Shown here one piece after another: positions 42,427 to 55,241 of a stretch of DNA of 64,000 nt (the stretch's first letter is position 1; each line of letters begins with the position of its first letter). Both the position numbers and the translations under genes were made by a program. The notes under the pieces are model-generated. The model had not been told where the DNA came from, did no database searches, and worked only from the letters and a program-made list of their open reading frames with translations. Source of the stretch: Candidatus Dechloromonas phosphorivorans. Its GTDB lineage: Bacteria; Pseudomonadota; Gammaproteobacteria; Burkholderiales; Rhodocyclaceae. Location: positions 1-64,000 of the forward strand of contig JADKBR010000011.1 of the NCBI GenBank assembly GCA_016714975.1, given 5' to 3'.

Positions 42427-44724
42427 ATGAAGAAATCCCTGCTCTCAGTTGTGGTCGCCGGACTGTTCGCGGTCCCTGCACTGGCGTTCGAATCGTTCAC
42501 CGTCAAGGACATCCGTGTCGAAGGCATTCAGCGTACCGAAGCCGGAACGATCTTCAGCTATCTGCCGCTCAAGGTCGGCGATACGCTGACTGACGAAAAG
42601 GCGGCCCAGGCGATCAAGGCTCTTTATGCCACCGGCTTTTTCAAGGATGTCCGTATCGAAGGTGACGGCAATGTCATGATCGTCATCGTCCAGGAGCGCC
42701 CGGCTATTGCGCAGATAGATTTCGTCGGGATGAAGGAATTCGAGAAAGATGTCATCGTCAAGGCGTTCAAGGAGGTCGGTATCGCCGACGGGCGGATCTT
42801 CGATCGCGCGCAACTGGACAAGGCCGAGCAGGAGTTGAAGCGGCAGTATCTGACGCGGGGCAAGTACGCGGTGAATATCACGACAACCGTAACACCCCTC
42901 GAACGCAACCGGGTCGGTATCAATTTCACTGTCGATGAAGGCGATTCCGCCAAGATCAGGCAGATCAACATCGTCGGCGCCAAGGAATTCAGCGAGAAGG
43001 AACTGGTCAGCCAGTTCCAGTTGACGACGCCGGGCTGGATTACCTGGTATACCAAGAACGATCAATATTCGCGGCAAAAGCTGACGGCAGACCTCGAGAA
43101 GCTCAAGTCGTTCTACATGAACCGTGGCTTCCTCGAATTTGCGGTCGAATCGACCCAGGTTTCGATTTCGCCGGAAAAGACGGATGTCTTCATTACAATC
43201 AATGTGACCGAAGGAGCCAGGTATCAGGTCTCGTCGGTCAAGTTGGCAGGTGACTTTTCGATCAGTGAAGAGGAACTCGCCAAACTGGTTGTCGTCAAGG
43301 CCGGTGACGCGTTCTCGCGCGAGCGGCTGAACGACACGACCAAGGCAATCAGCGAACGCCTGGGGAAGGAAGGCTACGCTTTCGCCAACGTCAACGCCGC
43401 CCCCGACATCGACAAGGAAAAGCGTCAGGTCGCATTTACGATCTTCATCGACCCGGGTAAACGGGTTTATGTCCGGCGGATCAATGTGACCGGCAACACA
43501 AGAACGCGGGACGAGGTGATCCGCCGAGAATTGCGTCAGATGGAAGGCGGATGGTACGACGCCGATCGGATTGCCCTCTCGAAAACCCGCCTCGACCGGC
43601 TCGGCTATTTCACCGAGGTAACCACCGAGACTCCCGCGGTGCCCGGAACCTCGGATCAGGTGGACGTAAACGTCAATGTCGTCGAGAAGCCGACAGGCAA
43701 CCTGATGCTGGGTATCGGTTTGTCGAGTACCGAAGGTGTCGTGCTGTCCGGCTCGATCTCCCAAAACAACTTTCTCGGCAGCGGCAACAACGTTGCCATC
43801 GCGGTCAATTCAGGCAAGGTCAATCAGCTCTATTCGTTTTCATACACGAACCCGTATTTCACGGTTGATGGCATCAGCCTGGGCTTTGATCTCTATCACC
43901 GTAATGTAGACACCAGTACGTCAACGACGGACGCCGTGAATCCTTACAAGTCGTCATCGGACGGTGCTGCTGTTCGTTTCGGCTTCCCGATCGGCGAAAA
44001 GCAGGCGCTCAGTTTCGGCATCGGCGTTGACCGGACCGACATCACGGCTTTCACTACAAGTTCTCCCTCGACGATTGCCTTTATTCAGCAGAACGGGAAT
44101 TCGAACGTGACCATTCCCGTCTCGGCTAACTGGGTAAGTGACGGCAAGGACAGTTATCTGTTCCCGACGACGGGCTGGTACCAGAAGGCCAGTCTGGAAG
44201 TGGCGATTCCGGGCGGGGATCTGACCTTCTACCGGGCCTCCTACCAATTGCAGCGCTACTTCGCGCTCTCCAAGTCATTCACCCTGATGTTGAATGGCGA
44301 GATCGGTTATGGCGACAGCTACGGCGACACCGCCAGCTTGCCGTTCTACAAGAATTTCTATGCCGGCGGCGTCAACACCGTTCGTGGTTTCAAGGCGGGC
44401 AGCCTCGGTCCGCAAGACATCTATGGCAATGCAATCGGTGGCAATGAGCGTTTGATCGGCCAAGCCGAACTGCTTTGGGGCGTCCCGGGCTTGGAAAAGA
44501 GCGTCCGCCTCGGGTGGTTCGTTGATGCCGGCCAGGTCTGGGCCGTCAGTGGTACTGACAAAGGAGTGCCTGGCATCGACGATAGTTTGCGCTATTCTAC
44601 GGGTCTGTCCTTCGCCTGGATTTCACCGATGGGCCCGCTCAAGTTCAGCTTTGCCTATCCGATTAACAAGCAGTCCAGCGACAAGACCGAGTCCTTCCAG
44701 TTTCAGTTGGGTACAAATTTTTGA
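42427..44724 (+). CDS. bamA: Outer membrane protein assembly factor BamA
   Basis: The product is 765 aa. Signal peptide ending ALAFES; five POTRA domains (about 22-420); then the Omp85 barrel with the conserved VRGFKAGSLGP and C-terminal aromatic residue (LGTNF). It inserts beta-barrel proteins into the outer membrane. Starts 4 nt after rseP, so expression is linked. Confidence 0.98.
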   Translation: MKKSLLSVVVAGLFAVPALAFESFTVKDIRVEGIQRTEAGTIFSYLPLKVGDTLTDEKAAQAIKALYATGFFKDVRIEGDGNVMIVIVQERPAIAQIDFVGMKEFEKDVIVKAFKEVGIADGRIFDRAQLDKAEQELKRQYLTRGKYAVNITTTVTPLERNRVGINFTVDEGDSAKIRQINIVGAKEFSEKELVSQFQLTTPGWITWYTKNDQYSRQKLTADLEKLKSFYMNRGFLEFAVESTQVSISPEKTDVFITINVTEGARYQVSSVKLAGDFSISEEELAKLVVVKAGDAFSRERLNDTTKAISERLGKEGYAFANVNAAPDIDKEKRQVAFTIFIDPGKRVYVRRINVTGNTRTRDEVIRRELRQMEGGWYDADRIALSKTRLDRLGYFTEVTTETPAVPGTSDQVDVNVNVVEKPTGNLMLGIGLSSTEGVVLSGSISQNNFLGSGNNVAIAVNSGKVNQLYSFSYTNPYFTVDGISLGFDLYHRNVDTSTSTTDAVNPYKSSSDGAAVRFGFPIGEKQALSFGIGVDRTDITAFTTSSPSTIAFIQQNGNSNVTIPVSANWVSDGKDSYLFPTTGWYQKASLEVAIPGGDLTFYRASYQLQRYFALSKSFTLMLNGEIGYGDSYGDTASLPFYKNFYAGGVNTVRGFKAGSLGPQDIYGNAIGGNERLIGQAELLWGVPGLEKSVRLGWFVDAGQVWAVSGTDKGVPGIDDSLRYSTGLSFAWISPMGPLKFSFAYPINKQSSDKTESFQFQLGTNF

Positions 44725-44736
44725 GTCAGGAGTGTC

Positions 44737-45246
44737 ATGTTGAAAGCTAAGTCGTTTATTCTGGCGTCGTTGATTTCCACTGCGCTATTGGTTGCCGGTG
44801 AGGCTGCGGCCGAACTGAAGGTTGGCTATGTCAATACGCAACGCATCTTCCGGGACGCCCCCGCGGCGCAAAAGGCAGGCAAGAAACTCGAAGGGGAGTT
44901 TGCTCGCCGCGATCAGGATTTGCAGAAAATGTCCAAGCAATTGCAGGGGCTGCAGGAAAACCTTGAGAAAAATTCCGTGACGATGGCGGAAACCGAGCGC
45001 CGTGCCAAGGAAAAGGAATTTGGCGAACTTTCTCGTGAGTTCCAGCGCCGCCAGCGCGAATTCCGCGAAGACCTGAACCTGCGTCAGAACGAGGAAAATG
45101 CGGCAGTGATCGAAAAGGCCAACAAGGCGATCAAGCAGATTGCCGAGGCAGAGAAGTTCGATCTGATCCTTCAGGACGTGGTCTGGGTGAGTCCGCGACT
45201 CGACATTACGGATCGCGTGATCAAGGCGCTGGCCGAAGGCAAGTAA
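44737..45246 (+). CDS. skp: Periplasmic chaperone OmpH/Skp
   Basis: The product is 169 aa. Signal peptide ending GEAAAE, then KVGYVNTQRIFRDAPAAQ and long charged coiled-coil arms (about 60-125). It holds unfolded outer-membrane proteins for BamA, encoded just upstream. The stop overlaps lpxD (TAATG). Confidence 0.93.
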   Translation: MLKAKSFILASLISTALLVAGEAAAELKVGYVNTQRIFRDAPAAQKAGKKLEGEFARRDQDLQKMSKQLQGLQENLEKNSVTMAETERRAKEKEFGELSREFQRRQREFREDLNLRQNEENAAVIEKANKAIKQIAEAEKFDLILQDVVWVSPRLDITDRVIKALAEGK

Positions 45247-46289
45247 TGACCCGTCAGGGCGGGGTCACGCTGAAGCTTTCCGACATCGCCGCCCAACTGG
45301 GCGGCGATGTGCTTGGGGACGGGCAAACCGACATCCGGCGTGTCGCCACCTTGGTGTCCGCGGGCAACGGGGATATCGCCTTCCTGTCCGACCGGAAATA
45401 CCGACCTCAGTTGCAGATGACCAGGGCAGCGGCGGTCATTGTCGCCCCTGCTTTCGCTGATGGTTTTGCCGGGCCGCGCATCGTCACCGGCGATCCCTAC
45501 GCCTACTACGCGCGGGTCGCCAGCCTGCTCAACCCGGCCTTGGCCCGGTTAAGCGGTGTCCATCCCTCGGCGGCGAGCGGGTCGCCGCTGCCGGCAAGTG
45601 TTGCCGTCGGCCCGCACGTAAGCATTGGCCGCGACGTTGCCTTCGGCGAGGGAGTCGTGATTCACGCTGGTTGTGTTATCGGCGATGATGTCACGGTCGG
45701 CGAGGGCAGTGTCCTTTATCCGAATGTCACCATCTACCACGGCTGCCGCATCGGCAAGCGTGCGATCCTGCATTCCGGCGCGGTGATCGGCGCCGACGGC
45801 TTCGGGTTTGCGCCGGAGGGCGGGCAGTGGATCAAGATCCCGCAAGTCGGCGGCGTCACCATCGGCGACGATGTCGAAATCGGCGCCAATACGACGGTCG
45901 ACCGCGGGGCTCTCGACGATACGGTGATCGGTGACGGCTGCAAGATCGATAACCTCGTGCAGATCGCCCACAATTGCAACGTCGGGGCCAATAGCGTCCT
46001 GGCCGGCTGTGCCGGCCTTGCTGGCAGCGTGACACTTGGCGAGCAATGTATCGTCGGTGGTGGCGGCATGGTTTCCGGTCATGTGACCCTGGCGCCGGGT
46101 ACGACGCTTTCCGGCGGCTCGCTGGTCATGAAAAGCATTCGCAAGGCGGGGCGTTATACCAGCGTCTTCCCGATCGATACGCACGACGAATGGCTGCATA
46201 ACGCGTCGCATATCCGTCGCCTCTCGCGTCTTGCCGAGCGGATTTCAGAACTTGAGAAAAAGCTTAAACAAATACAAATAGAGGTTTGA
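45246..46289 (+). CDS. lpxD: UDP-3-O-acylglucosamine N-acyltransferase
   Basis: The product is 347 aa. N-terminal uridine-binding domain (VTLKLSDIAAQLGGDVLGDG), then left-handed beta-helix hexapeptides (about 100-300; GEGVVIHAGCVIGDDVTVGE) with the active His in LVQIAHNCNVGANS, and a C-terminal helix. It adds the second acyl chain in lipid A synthesis. ATG 45246 overlaps the skp stop. Confidence 0.97.
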   Translation: MTRQGGVTLKLSDIAAQLGGDVLGDGQTDIRRVATLVSAGNGDIAFLSDRKYRPQLQMTRAAAVIVAPAFADGFAGPRIVTGDPYAYYARVASLLNPALARLSGVHPSAASGSPLPASVAVGPHVSIGRDVAFGEGVVIHAGCVIGDDVTVGEGSVLYPNVTIYHGCRIGKRAILHSGAVIGADGFGFAPEGGQWIKIPQVGGVTIGDDVEIGANTTVDRGALDDTVIGDGCKIDNLVQIAHNCNVGANSVLAGCAGLAGSVTLGEQCIVGGGGMVSGHVTLAPGTTLSGGSLVMKSIRKAGRYTSVFPIDTHDEWLHNASHIRRLSRLAERISELEKKLKQIQIEV

Positions 46290-46293
46290 TTAA

Positions 46294-46728
46294 ATGGATA
46301 TCATGGAAGTTCTTGAGCACCTCCCGCAACGTTATCCCTTCCTGCTGGTCGACCGCGTTGTCGCCATCGAACCGGGCAAGTCGATCCACGCCTACAAGAA
46401 CGTCAGCATCAACGAGCCGCACTTCGTCGGGCATTTCCCGGGGTATCCGGTCATGCCGGGGGTGCTGATCATGGAAGCGCTCGCCCAGGCCGCGGGTATC
46501 CTGGCGTTCAAGACCGCGGGCGAGAAGCCGACCCCGAACAGTCTTTTCTTCTTCGCCGGCATCGACGAGGCACGCTTCAAGAAGCCGGTGATGCCCGGTG
46601 ACCAGTTGCACCTGCACGTCGAGATCGAGCGCCACATGCGCGGTGTCTGGAAATTCAAGGCCGAGGCCCGCGTCGATGGTCAACTGGTGGCTGAAGCAAG
46701 GCTGATGTCGGCCAAGCGGGACATCTGA
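46294..46728 (+). CDS. fabZ: 3-hydroxyacyl-[ACP] dehydratase
   Basis: The product is 144 aa, hot-dog fold. Catalytic His47 in HFVGHFPGYPVMPGVLIMEA and Glu61. It dehydrates 3-hydroxyacyl-ACP in fatty-acid elongation and competes with LpxA/LpxD for the same substrate, which fits its place in the lpx run. Confidence 0.97.
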   Translation: MDIMEVLEHLPQRYPFLLVDRVVAIEPGKSIHAYKNVSINEPHFVGHFPGYPVMPGVLIMEALAQAAGILAFKTAGEKPTPNSLFFFAGIDEARFKKPVMPGDQLHLHVEIERHMRGVWKFKAEARVDGQLVAEARLMSAKRDI

Positions 46729-46729
46729 A

Positions 46730-47500
46730 ATGATTCATCCCGCAGCCATCGTCGATTCCGCTGCCAGGATAGGCGCCAACGTCGAGATCGGCCCGTATTC
46801 GATCATCGGTCCCGATGTCGAAATCGGTGACGATACCGAGATCGGTCCGCATGTCGTGATCAAGGGGCATACCCGGATCGGTCGCGAGAACCGCATTTTC
46901 CAGTTCTGTTCGCTGGGCGAGATGCCGCAGGACAAGAAATACGCCGGCGAGCCGACGCGGCTGGAAATCGGCGATCGCAACACGATCCGCGAGTTCTGCA
47001 CCTTCAATCTGGGCACCGTTCAGGGCGGCGGCGTGACCAGCGTCGGCGACGACAACTGGATCATGGCCTACGTTCACATCGCGCATGACTGCCGCGTCGC
47101 CAACAAGACCATATTCGCCAACGGTGCCTCGCTGGCCGGGCATGTCACGGTCGACGACCTGGTCATTTTCGGCGGGTTTACGGGTGTGCACCAGTTCTGC
47201 CGGATCGGCGCACACGTGATTTCCGCCGCATCATCCCTCGTGCTCCAGGATGTGCCGCCCTATCTCATGGTTGCCGGCAACACCGCGCAGCCCTATGGCA
47301 TTCACGTCGAGGGGCTCAAGCGCCGCGGCTTCACCAGCGAGGCCATCACCGAGCTCAAGCGCGCTTACCGCACCCTTTACAAATCCGGGCTGCTACTCGA
47401 GGAGGCCAAGGCCAAGCTGGCGGAGCAGGCGAAAACGCAGCCGGATGTTCAACTCATGGTCGATTTCCTCGAAGCGTCCAAGCGCGGCATCATTCGCTGA
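46730..47500 (+). CDS. lpxA: UDP-N-acetylglucosamine O-acyltransferase
   Basis: The product is 256 aa. Hexapeptide beta-helix (RIGANVEIGPYSIIGPDVEI) with the catalytic His in YVHIAHDCRVANKTIFANGA, and a helical C-terminal domain GLKRRGFTSEAITELKRAYR. It performs the first step of lipid A synthesis. It starts 1 nt after fabZ and ends in TGATG with lpxB. Confidence 0.98.
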   Translation: MIHPAAIVDSAARIGANVEIGPYSIIGPDVEIGDDTEIGPHVVIKGHTRIGRENRIFQFCSLGEMPQDKKYAGEPTRLEIGDRNTIREFCTFNLGTVQGGGVTSVGDDNWIMAYVHIAHDCRVANKTIFANGASLAGHVTVDDLVIFGGFTGVHQFCRIGAHVISAASSLVLQDVPPYLMVAGNTAQPYGIHVEGLKRRGFTSEAITELKRAYRTLYKSGLLLEEAKAKLAEQAKTQPDVQLMVDFLEASKRGIIR

Positions 47501-48648
47501 TGGGCAGTGCGGTCCGGATTGCCATCGTGGCAGGCGAGGCCTCAGGGGATCTTCTGGCCAGTCTCCTGATCGGCGCGCTGAAGAAAAAACTCCCGGAGGC
47601 CGTGTTCCACGGGATCGGCGGGCCCAGGATGCAGGCCCAGGGCTTCGACGCCTGGTGGCCGCTCGACAAGCTGTCGGTCATGGGCTATGTCGACGCGCTG
47701 AAGAATTACCGGGAGATCGCCGGCATCCGGCGCCAGTTGAAGAAGCGACTGCTCGAGACGCGGCCGGACATCTTCATCGGCGTCGACGCGCCCGATTTCA
47801 ATCTCGGCCTCGAAAGAGAACTCAAGGATGCCGGGATCAAGACCATCCATTACGTCAGTCCGTCGATCTGGGCCTGGCGCAGCGGGCGGATCAAGAAGAT
47901 CGGGCGCGCCGTCAATCGCCTGCTGGCGCTCTTTCCGATGGAGCCGCCGCTCTACGAAAAGGAAAACATTCCAGTGACCTTTGTCGGGCATCCGCTGGCC
48001 GACATGATTCCAATGGAAACCAGCAAAGCGGCGGTGCGGGACAAGTTGGCGTTGCCGCGTGACGTGCCCGTTCTTGCGCTGTTGCCCGGGAGCCGCCGGG
48101 GAGAACTGGAGAAGATGGCCGACACCTTCGTTCAGACGGCCCAGCTTATTCACAAGCGCTTCCTGCCCGACGCCTTGTTCGTCGTACCGCTGACCACGCG
48201 CGAGACGCGCCTTCAGTTCGAAACGGCGATCCATGCGCAGCAGGCCGACGACGTGCCGTTCCGCCTGCTGTTCGGACATGCGCAGGATGCACTCGGAGCC
48301 GCCGACGTGTCGCTGGTGGCGAGCGGAACGGCGACGCTCGAAGCGGCGCTGATCAAGCGGCCTATGGTCATCACCTACAAGATCGCGCCTTCCTCGTGGT
48401 GGATTGGCAAGCGTCTGGTCAAGTTGCCCTACGTCGGTCTGCCCAACATCCTCGCCGGGCGCTTAGTGGTGCCGGAGATCCTGCAGGACGCGGCGACCCC
48501 GGAAAACCTCGCCGAGGCGCTGGTCAAGCTCTATGAAGACAAGGAAAACGCCGCAGCGGTGGCTGACGTTTTTACCGAGATCCACCTGCAACTGCGCCAG
48601 AACAACGCCGAGAAAGCCGCAGCGGCAGTCATCGAATGCCTGAACTGA
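47500..48648 (+). CDS. lpxB: Lipid-A-disaccharide synthase
   Basis: The product is 382 aa, GT19. IAIVAGEASGDLLASLLIGA at the N-terminus, GIGGPRMQAQGFDAWWP, YVSPSIWAWRSGRIKKI, TFVGHPLADMIP, and LLPGSRRGELEKM. It joins UDP-diacylglucosamine and lipid X. It overlaps rnhB by 13 nt. Confidence 0.98.
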   Translation: MGSAVRIAIVAGEASGDLLASLLIGALKKKLPEAVFHGIGGPRMQAQGFDAWWPLDKLSVMGYVDALKNYREIAGIRRQLKKRLLETRPDIFIGVDAPDFNLGLERELKDAGIKTIHYVSPSIWAWRSGRIKKIGRAVNRLLALFPMEPPLYEKENIPVTFVGHPLADMIPMETSKAAVRDKLALPRDVPVLALLPGSRRGELEKMADTFVQTAQLIHKRFLPDALFVVPLTTRETRLQFETAIHAQQADDVPFRLLFGHAQDALGAADVSLVASGTATLEAALIKRPMVITYKIAPSSWWIGKRLVKLPYVGLPNILAGRLVVPEILQDAATPENLAEALVKLYEDKENAAAVADVFTEIHLQLRQNNAEKAAAAVIECLN

Positions 48649-49226
48649 TCATCCCGTCCGGCCTCGTCTGCGGTATCGACGAAGCCGGACGCGGGCCGCT
48701 GGCCGGGCCGGTGGTGGCGGCCGCCGTGATCCTCGATCGGGCACGGCCGATTGCCGGACTCGACGATTCCAAAAAGCTGGGCGAGAAGAGACGCGAGGCG
48801 CTGGCGCTGCTGATATGCGAACGGGCGGTCGCGTGGGCGGTCGCCGAGGCGACCGTCGAAGAAATCGACCGCCTCAATATCCTGCAGGCGACCCTCCTTG
48901 CCATGCAGCGCGCCGTGGCGGGATTGGGCATCCGTCCGACCGGCGCCCTGGTCGATGGCAATCGCTGCCCGGAACTCGCTGTTCCGGTTGCCGCCGTGAT
49001 CAAGGGCGACGGCAAGATCGCCTCGATCGCCGCGGCATCGATTCTCGCCAAGACGGTTCGCGATGCCGCGATGCGCATGCTGCATGCGCGGTATCCGCAG
49101 TATGGGTTCGCCAGCCACATGGGTTACCCGACGGCAGCCCATATCCGGGCGCTGGAAGCACATGGCGTATCGCCCGTGCATCGCCGCAGCTTCGGGCCGG
49201 TGGCCAGGCAACTCGTGCTGAAATGA
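48636..49226 (+). CDS. rnhB: Ribonuclease HII
   Basis: The product is 196 aa. Acidic active-site residues D15 and E16 in VCGIDEAGRGPLAGPVV, then SKKLGEKRREAL, ALVDGNRCP and ASIAAASILAKTVRDAAM. It removes ribonucleotides from RNA-DNA hybrids. It follows the lpx genes in many proteobacteria. Ends with an ATGA overlap into the methyltransferase gene. Confidence 0.97.
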   Translation: MPELIIPSGLVCGIDEAGRGPLAGPVVAAAVILDRARPIAGLDDSKKLGEKRREALALLICERAVAWAVAEATVEEIDRLNILQATLLAMQRAVAGLGIRPTGALVDGNRCPELAVPVAAVIKGDGKIASIAAASILAKTVRDAAMRMLHARYPQYGFASHMGYPTAAHIRALEAHGVSPVHRRSFGPVARQLVLK

Positions 49227-50008
49227 AGCTGATCCAGTCGCGCGCCAACCCGTTCTTCAAGAGCCTCAAGCGTCTGGCGGAATCCGGCCGCGAGCGCCGC
49301 CACACCGGGCGTACCCTGCTCGATGGCGTCCATCTCGTCGCAGCGTACGAAGCGCTGAACGGCCCGGTCGAGACGCTGGTCGTCAGCGAATCGGCGCTGG
49401 CCGGCGGCGAGATCGCTGATTTCGTTGGCGGACGCGCGATTCTCGTTCTGACCGACAGCCTGCTGCGTGATCTCGGGCTGGTCGAGACGCCGAGCGGCCT
49501 GCTGGCAGTCGTGGCAATGCCGACCGCGACGGTTGCGGTCGACCTCGGAAAGGATGCCATTTTGCTTGACGGTGTCCAGGATCCCGGCAATGTCGGTGCG
49601 ATCCTGCGCACCGCAGCGGCGGCGGGCGTCGGGCAGGCTCTGCTCGGGCCGGGCTGCGCTACGGCCTGGTCGCCCAAAGTGTTGCGGGCCGGGCAGGGCG
49701 CCCATTTCGCGTTGACCATCCAAGAGGATGCCGATCTTGGCGCCTTCATGGCCGACTACCGGGGAACAACGGCGGTGACCTGCCTGGACGACGCAACGCT
49801 GCTTTACGACGCATGCTGGGAAGGCCCGCTGGCCTGGGTCTTCGGCGCCGAGGGGCAGGGGGTCAGCACGGAGTTGATTGCCGCGGCCCGACTCAGGATA
49901 AGAATCCCGATGCCTGGTGCGGTCGACTCCCTGAATGTCGCGGCTGCCGCTGCCGTATGTCTCTTTGAATGTCTGCGACGCCGGGGAACAATACGCAGAA
50001 ATCCCTAG
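49223..50008 (+). CDS. TrmH/SpoU-family RNA 2'-O-ribose methyltransferase
   Basis: The product is 261 aa. The N-terminal substrate-binding domain begins KLIQSRANPFFKSLKRL. The SPOUT knot motifs are LLDGVQDPGNVGAILRTAAA, WVFGAEGQGVS and RIPMPGAVDSLNVAAAAAVC. It is RlmB-like but the target RNA cannot be told. ATG 49223 overlaps rnhB. It is the last gene of the long rightward run. Confidence 0.9.
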   Translation: MKLIQSRANPFFKSLKRLAESGRERRHTGRTLLDGVHLVAAYEALNGPVETLVVSESALAGGEIADFVGGRAILVLTDSLLRDLGLVETPSGLLAVVAMPTATVAVDLGKDAILLDGVQDPGNVGAILRTAAAAGVGQALLGPGCATAWSPKVLRAGQGAHFALTIQEDADLGAFMADYRGTTAVTCLDDATLLYDACWEGPLAWVFGAEGQGVSTELIAAARLRIRIPMPGAVDSLNVAAAAAVCLFECLRRRGTIRRNP

Positions 50009-50140
50009 GTGTGCGGTCAATCTGGCCCATTTCCACAAAAGGCGGAAAATTCAATGTCTTTGGGGGACTGCGGCGAGTATCTCGAACCTTCGCGCGGGCT
50101 GTCAATCGGAAATTTCGTGTCGAGTCACCCAGCAAGACAT

Positions 50141-51616
50141 CTACAGCAGCGGACTCATCATCTGGACCGCGTTTTCCAGCAGGCGACGGCTGCGTGGGCG
50201 GGCGCGCCACTCGTCGAGGTTCAGAGCGTGCGAGCGCGCTTCATAGTCCTGCTGCAAGGCCCGCATTGCCGATGAGAACTCGGTGTCGAAGGCGATCAGC
50301 GAAAGCTCGAAGTTCAGTTCGAAGCTGCGCAGATCGAGGTTGACGGTGCCGAAAACGGTGAACTCCTCGTCGACGACCATGCTCTTGGTGTGCAGCAATC
50401 CGTCGCGGAACTGAAAGATATTCACGCCGACCTCGAGCAGATCCTCGTTGTAGGCTTGACTGGCGTAACGCACCAGGCGCGAGTCGATCTTCTCGGGAAC
50501 GATGACGATGACGCGAACGCCGCGCATGGCGGCCGAACGCAGTGCCAACAACAGGGCCTCGCCGGGAACGAAGTACGGCGTGGTCAGGACGATCTCGTGG
50601 CGGGCGGCGTAGATCGCCGCGAGCAACAGCGCGTCAATGCGCAAGCGTGAGGTCTGCGGTCCTGACGGAAAGATCTGGACATGGCCATGGCCGGCCGGCG
50701 GCAGGTCAGGCGGGGGCAGCGGCGCGAAGTCGCCACCGGTCTGCAATGAGGTCAGCGACAGTGAAACAGTCTCAAGCACCCAGGCGGCAGGTCCCTCGAT
50801 GCGTGCCATGGCATCCACCCACTCGCCGACCCCGGCATCCTGCTTGAAGAAGCGGGGATCGGCGATGTTCATACTGCCCGTATAGGCAATGCAGCGGTCG
50901 ATGACTGCAATCTTGCGATGGTCGCGCAGATCGAAGCGGACAAAAAGCGCACGCAGCGGATTGACGGGCAGGACTTCGACGACGCGGATGCCGGCATCGC
51001 GCAGGCGCTTTATGGCCTCGCTCTTGAAGAACGGGCGGCTGCCGAGCGAATCCATCAGTGTGGAGCAGGCGACACCGCGGCGGGCGGCGCCGACCAGCGC
51101 ATCGACAAGGTCATCGACAAAGCCGCCGTCGTTCCAGATGTAGAACTCCATGTGAATCGAGACACGGGCAGCGTTGATGTCCGAGATCATCGCACGCATG
51201 ATTGAGCCGCTGTCGGCCAGCAACTGCAGGCGATGGCCGCTCATCGGCGGCAATCCGACCGCTGAGCGGGCCAGGCGGCTGACACTCTCGCCGCCGCTTG
51301 ACAGGCATGTCGGCAACCCGATCATGGTGCTCGGGACGCTTTCCGCCCATTGCAAGAGTTGTGGTCGGAGTACTCTGGCGCGCTCCATCCAGACCCGTCC
51401 AAGACGGCGTTCGCCGATCAGCAGATACATCAGTGCGCCGACACCCGGGATCAGGATGACCAGCAGCAGCCAGGCGATCGCTATCCCTTGAGCGGTACGC
51501 CGCGAGAAAATGCGCAGCGAGATACCAACAAGGACCACGACGTGGAGAATGGGCAGGAGCTTCAGCAACATGGCCGCAGTATCAATCGTGTGGTCACTCA
51601 GGGTCAATTGCAGCAT
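50141..51616 (-). CDS. cls: Cardiolipin synthase (phospholipase D type)
   Basis: The product is about 491 aa. Two N-terminal membrane helices (LPILHVVVLVGISLRIF and IAIAWLLLVILIPGVGALMY), then two HKD motifs: DHRKIAVIDRCIAYTGSMNI and LLHTKSMVVDEEFTVFGTVN. It condenses phosphatidylglycerol, or phosphatidylglycerol with phosphatidylethanolamine, to cardiolipin at the inner membrane. The frame opens to 51793; ATG 51616 or 51571 are the plausible starts, neither with a strong ribosome site. The upstream gene ends 14 nt before. Confidence 0.92.
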   Translation of the reverse strand: MLQLTLSDHTIDTAAMLLKLLPILHVVVLVGISLRIFSRRTAQGIAIAWLLLVILIPGVGALMYLLIGERRLGRVWMERARVLRPQLLQWAESVPSTMIGLPTCLSSGGESVSRLARSAVGLPPMSGHRLQLLADSGSIMRAMISDINAARVSIHMEFYIWNDGGFVDDLVDALVGAARRGVACSTLMDSLGSRPFFKSEAIKRLRDAGIRVVEVLPVNPLRALFVRFDLRDHRKIAVIDRCIAYTGSMNIADPRFFKQDAGVGEWVDAMARIEGPAAWVLETVSLSLTSLQTGGDFAPLPPPDLPPAGHGHVQIFPSGPQTSRLRIDALLLAAIYAARHEIVLTTPYFVPGEALLLALRSAAMRGVRVIVIVPEKIDSRLVRYASQAYNEDLLEVGVNIFQFRDGLLHTKSMVVDEEFTVFGTVNLDLRSFELNFELSLIAFDTEFSSAMRALQQDYEARSHALNLDEWRARPRSRRLLENAVQMMSPLL

Positions 51617-51630
51617 CACCGGCACGCGCG

Positions 51631-52176
51631 TTACGTCGCCTTCGGCATCGGCTGGAAACTGAAGCGCCCGGGCACATCGACCGCAGCAATCGACTTGATG
51701 GCCATGTTTTCCCAACGGATGTCGCCGGGATTGCCGCCCATTAGCGCGAGAAAGGCGGTTTCCTCGGCCGGCCTGCCCTTTGCATCGCGGCACTGGGCTG
51801 CAAATCCGGCGAGGTCGCGGTCGTCGAGGAGTCCGATGCCGAGTGCGGTTTCGAGCAGCACATTGCCTCCTTCATCGAGATGAATCGCTCTAAGCACGCC
51901 CGGCGGCGTGCCGGTGTGACTGATGAAGTTGCCCGCGTCGCGCCGGAAGATCCACGGCGTGCAGGCGAGGCTGACGAAAACCCGTTGCGGGCCGTTCTGC
52001 ACGAACCAGCAGCCGGAATCATCGCAACCGTACTGCCGGTTGATGAAGGCGATCAGCCCACCATGCGTGATGCGCTCTCCCTGCAATCGCCAGTCGCCGC
52101 GCCGGTCGAGCGACAGCCAGTCGTAGCAGGCGGGGACGTTGGGCCATCTGGCCAGAGCAGAGAGATCGACTGCCAT
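51631..52176 (-). CDS. DUF2946-family-like protein
   Basis: The product is 181 aa, soluble, with no signal peptide. Sequence features PNVPACYDWLSLDRRGDWRL, THGGLIAFINRQYGCDDSG and RVFVSLACTPWIFRRDAGNF match a betaproteobacterial family of unknown function that I recall as DUF2946; I am not certain of the number. It is cotranscribed with cls and may relate to envelope metabolism, but no catalytic motif is evident. Confidence 0.6.
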   Translation of the reverse strand: MAVDLSALARWPNVPACYDWLSLDRRGDWRLQGERITHGGLIAFINRQYGCDDSGCWFVQNGPQRVFVSLACTPWIFRRDAGNFISHTGTPPGVLRAIHLDEGGNVLLETALGIGLLDDRDLAGFAAQCRDAKGRPAEETAFLALMGGNPGDIRWENMAIKSIAAVDVPGRFSFQPMPKAT

Positions 52177-52189
52177 CAGTCGCGCAAAG

Positions 52190-52306
52190 CGCGTAAAGGC
52201 GGCTGCGGCGGCACATCGCCGCGTTGCCCGGTGCTCGCGTCCTCACCTACCTTGTAGGTACGTCTCGTCGCTGTGCGCCGGGCGCCTTGCGCTGCACTCG
52301 CCTCGC
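52190..52306. repeat. Possible repetitive extragenic element between DUF2946-like gene and gcvP
   Basis: This GC-rich, non-coding gap has a small perfect hairpin ACCTAC-CTT-GTAGGT (52245-52259) flanked by segments rich in GCGAG/CGCCG patterns. It resembles the dispersed extragenic elements of some betaproteobacteria; that resemblance is from memory. Confidence 0.3.
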
Positions 52307-55228
<2,922 letters not shown>

Positions 55229-55241
55229 GGGCTGTCCTCGC

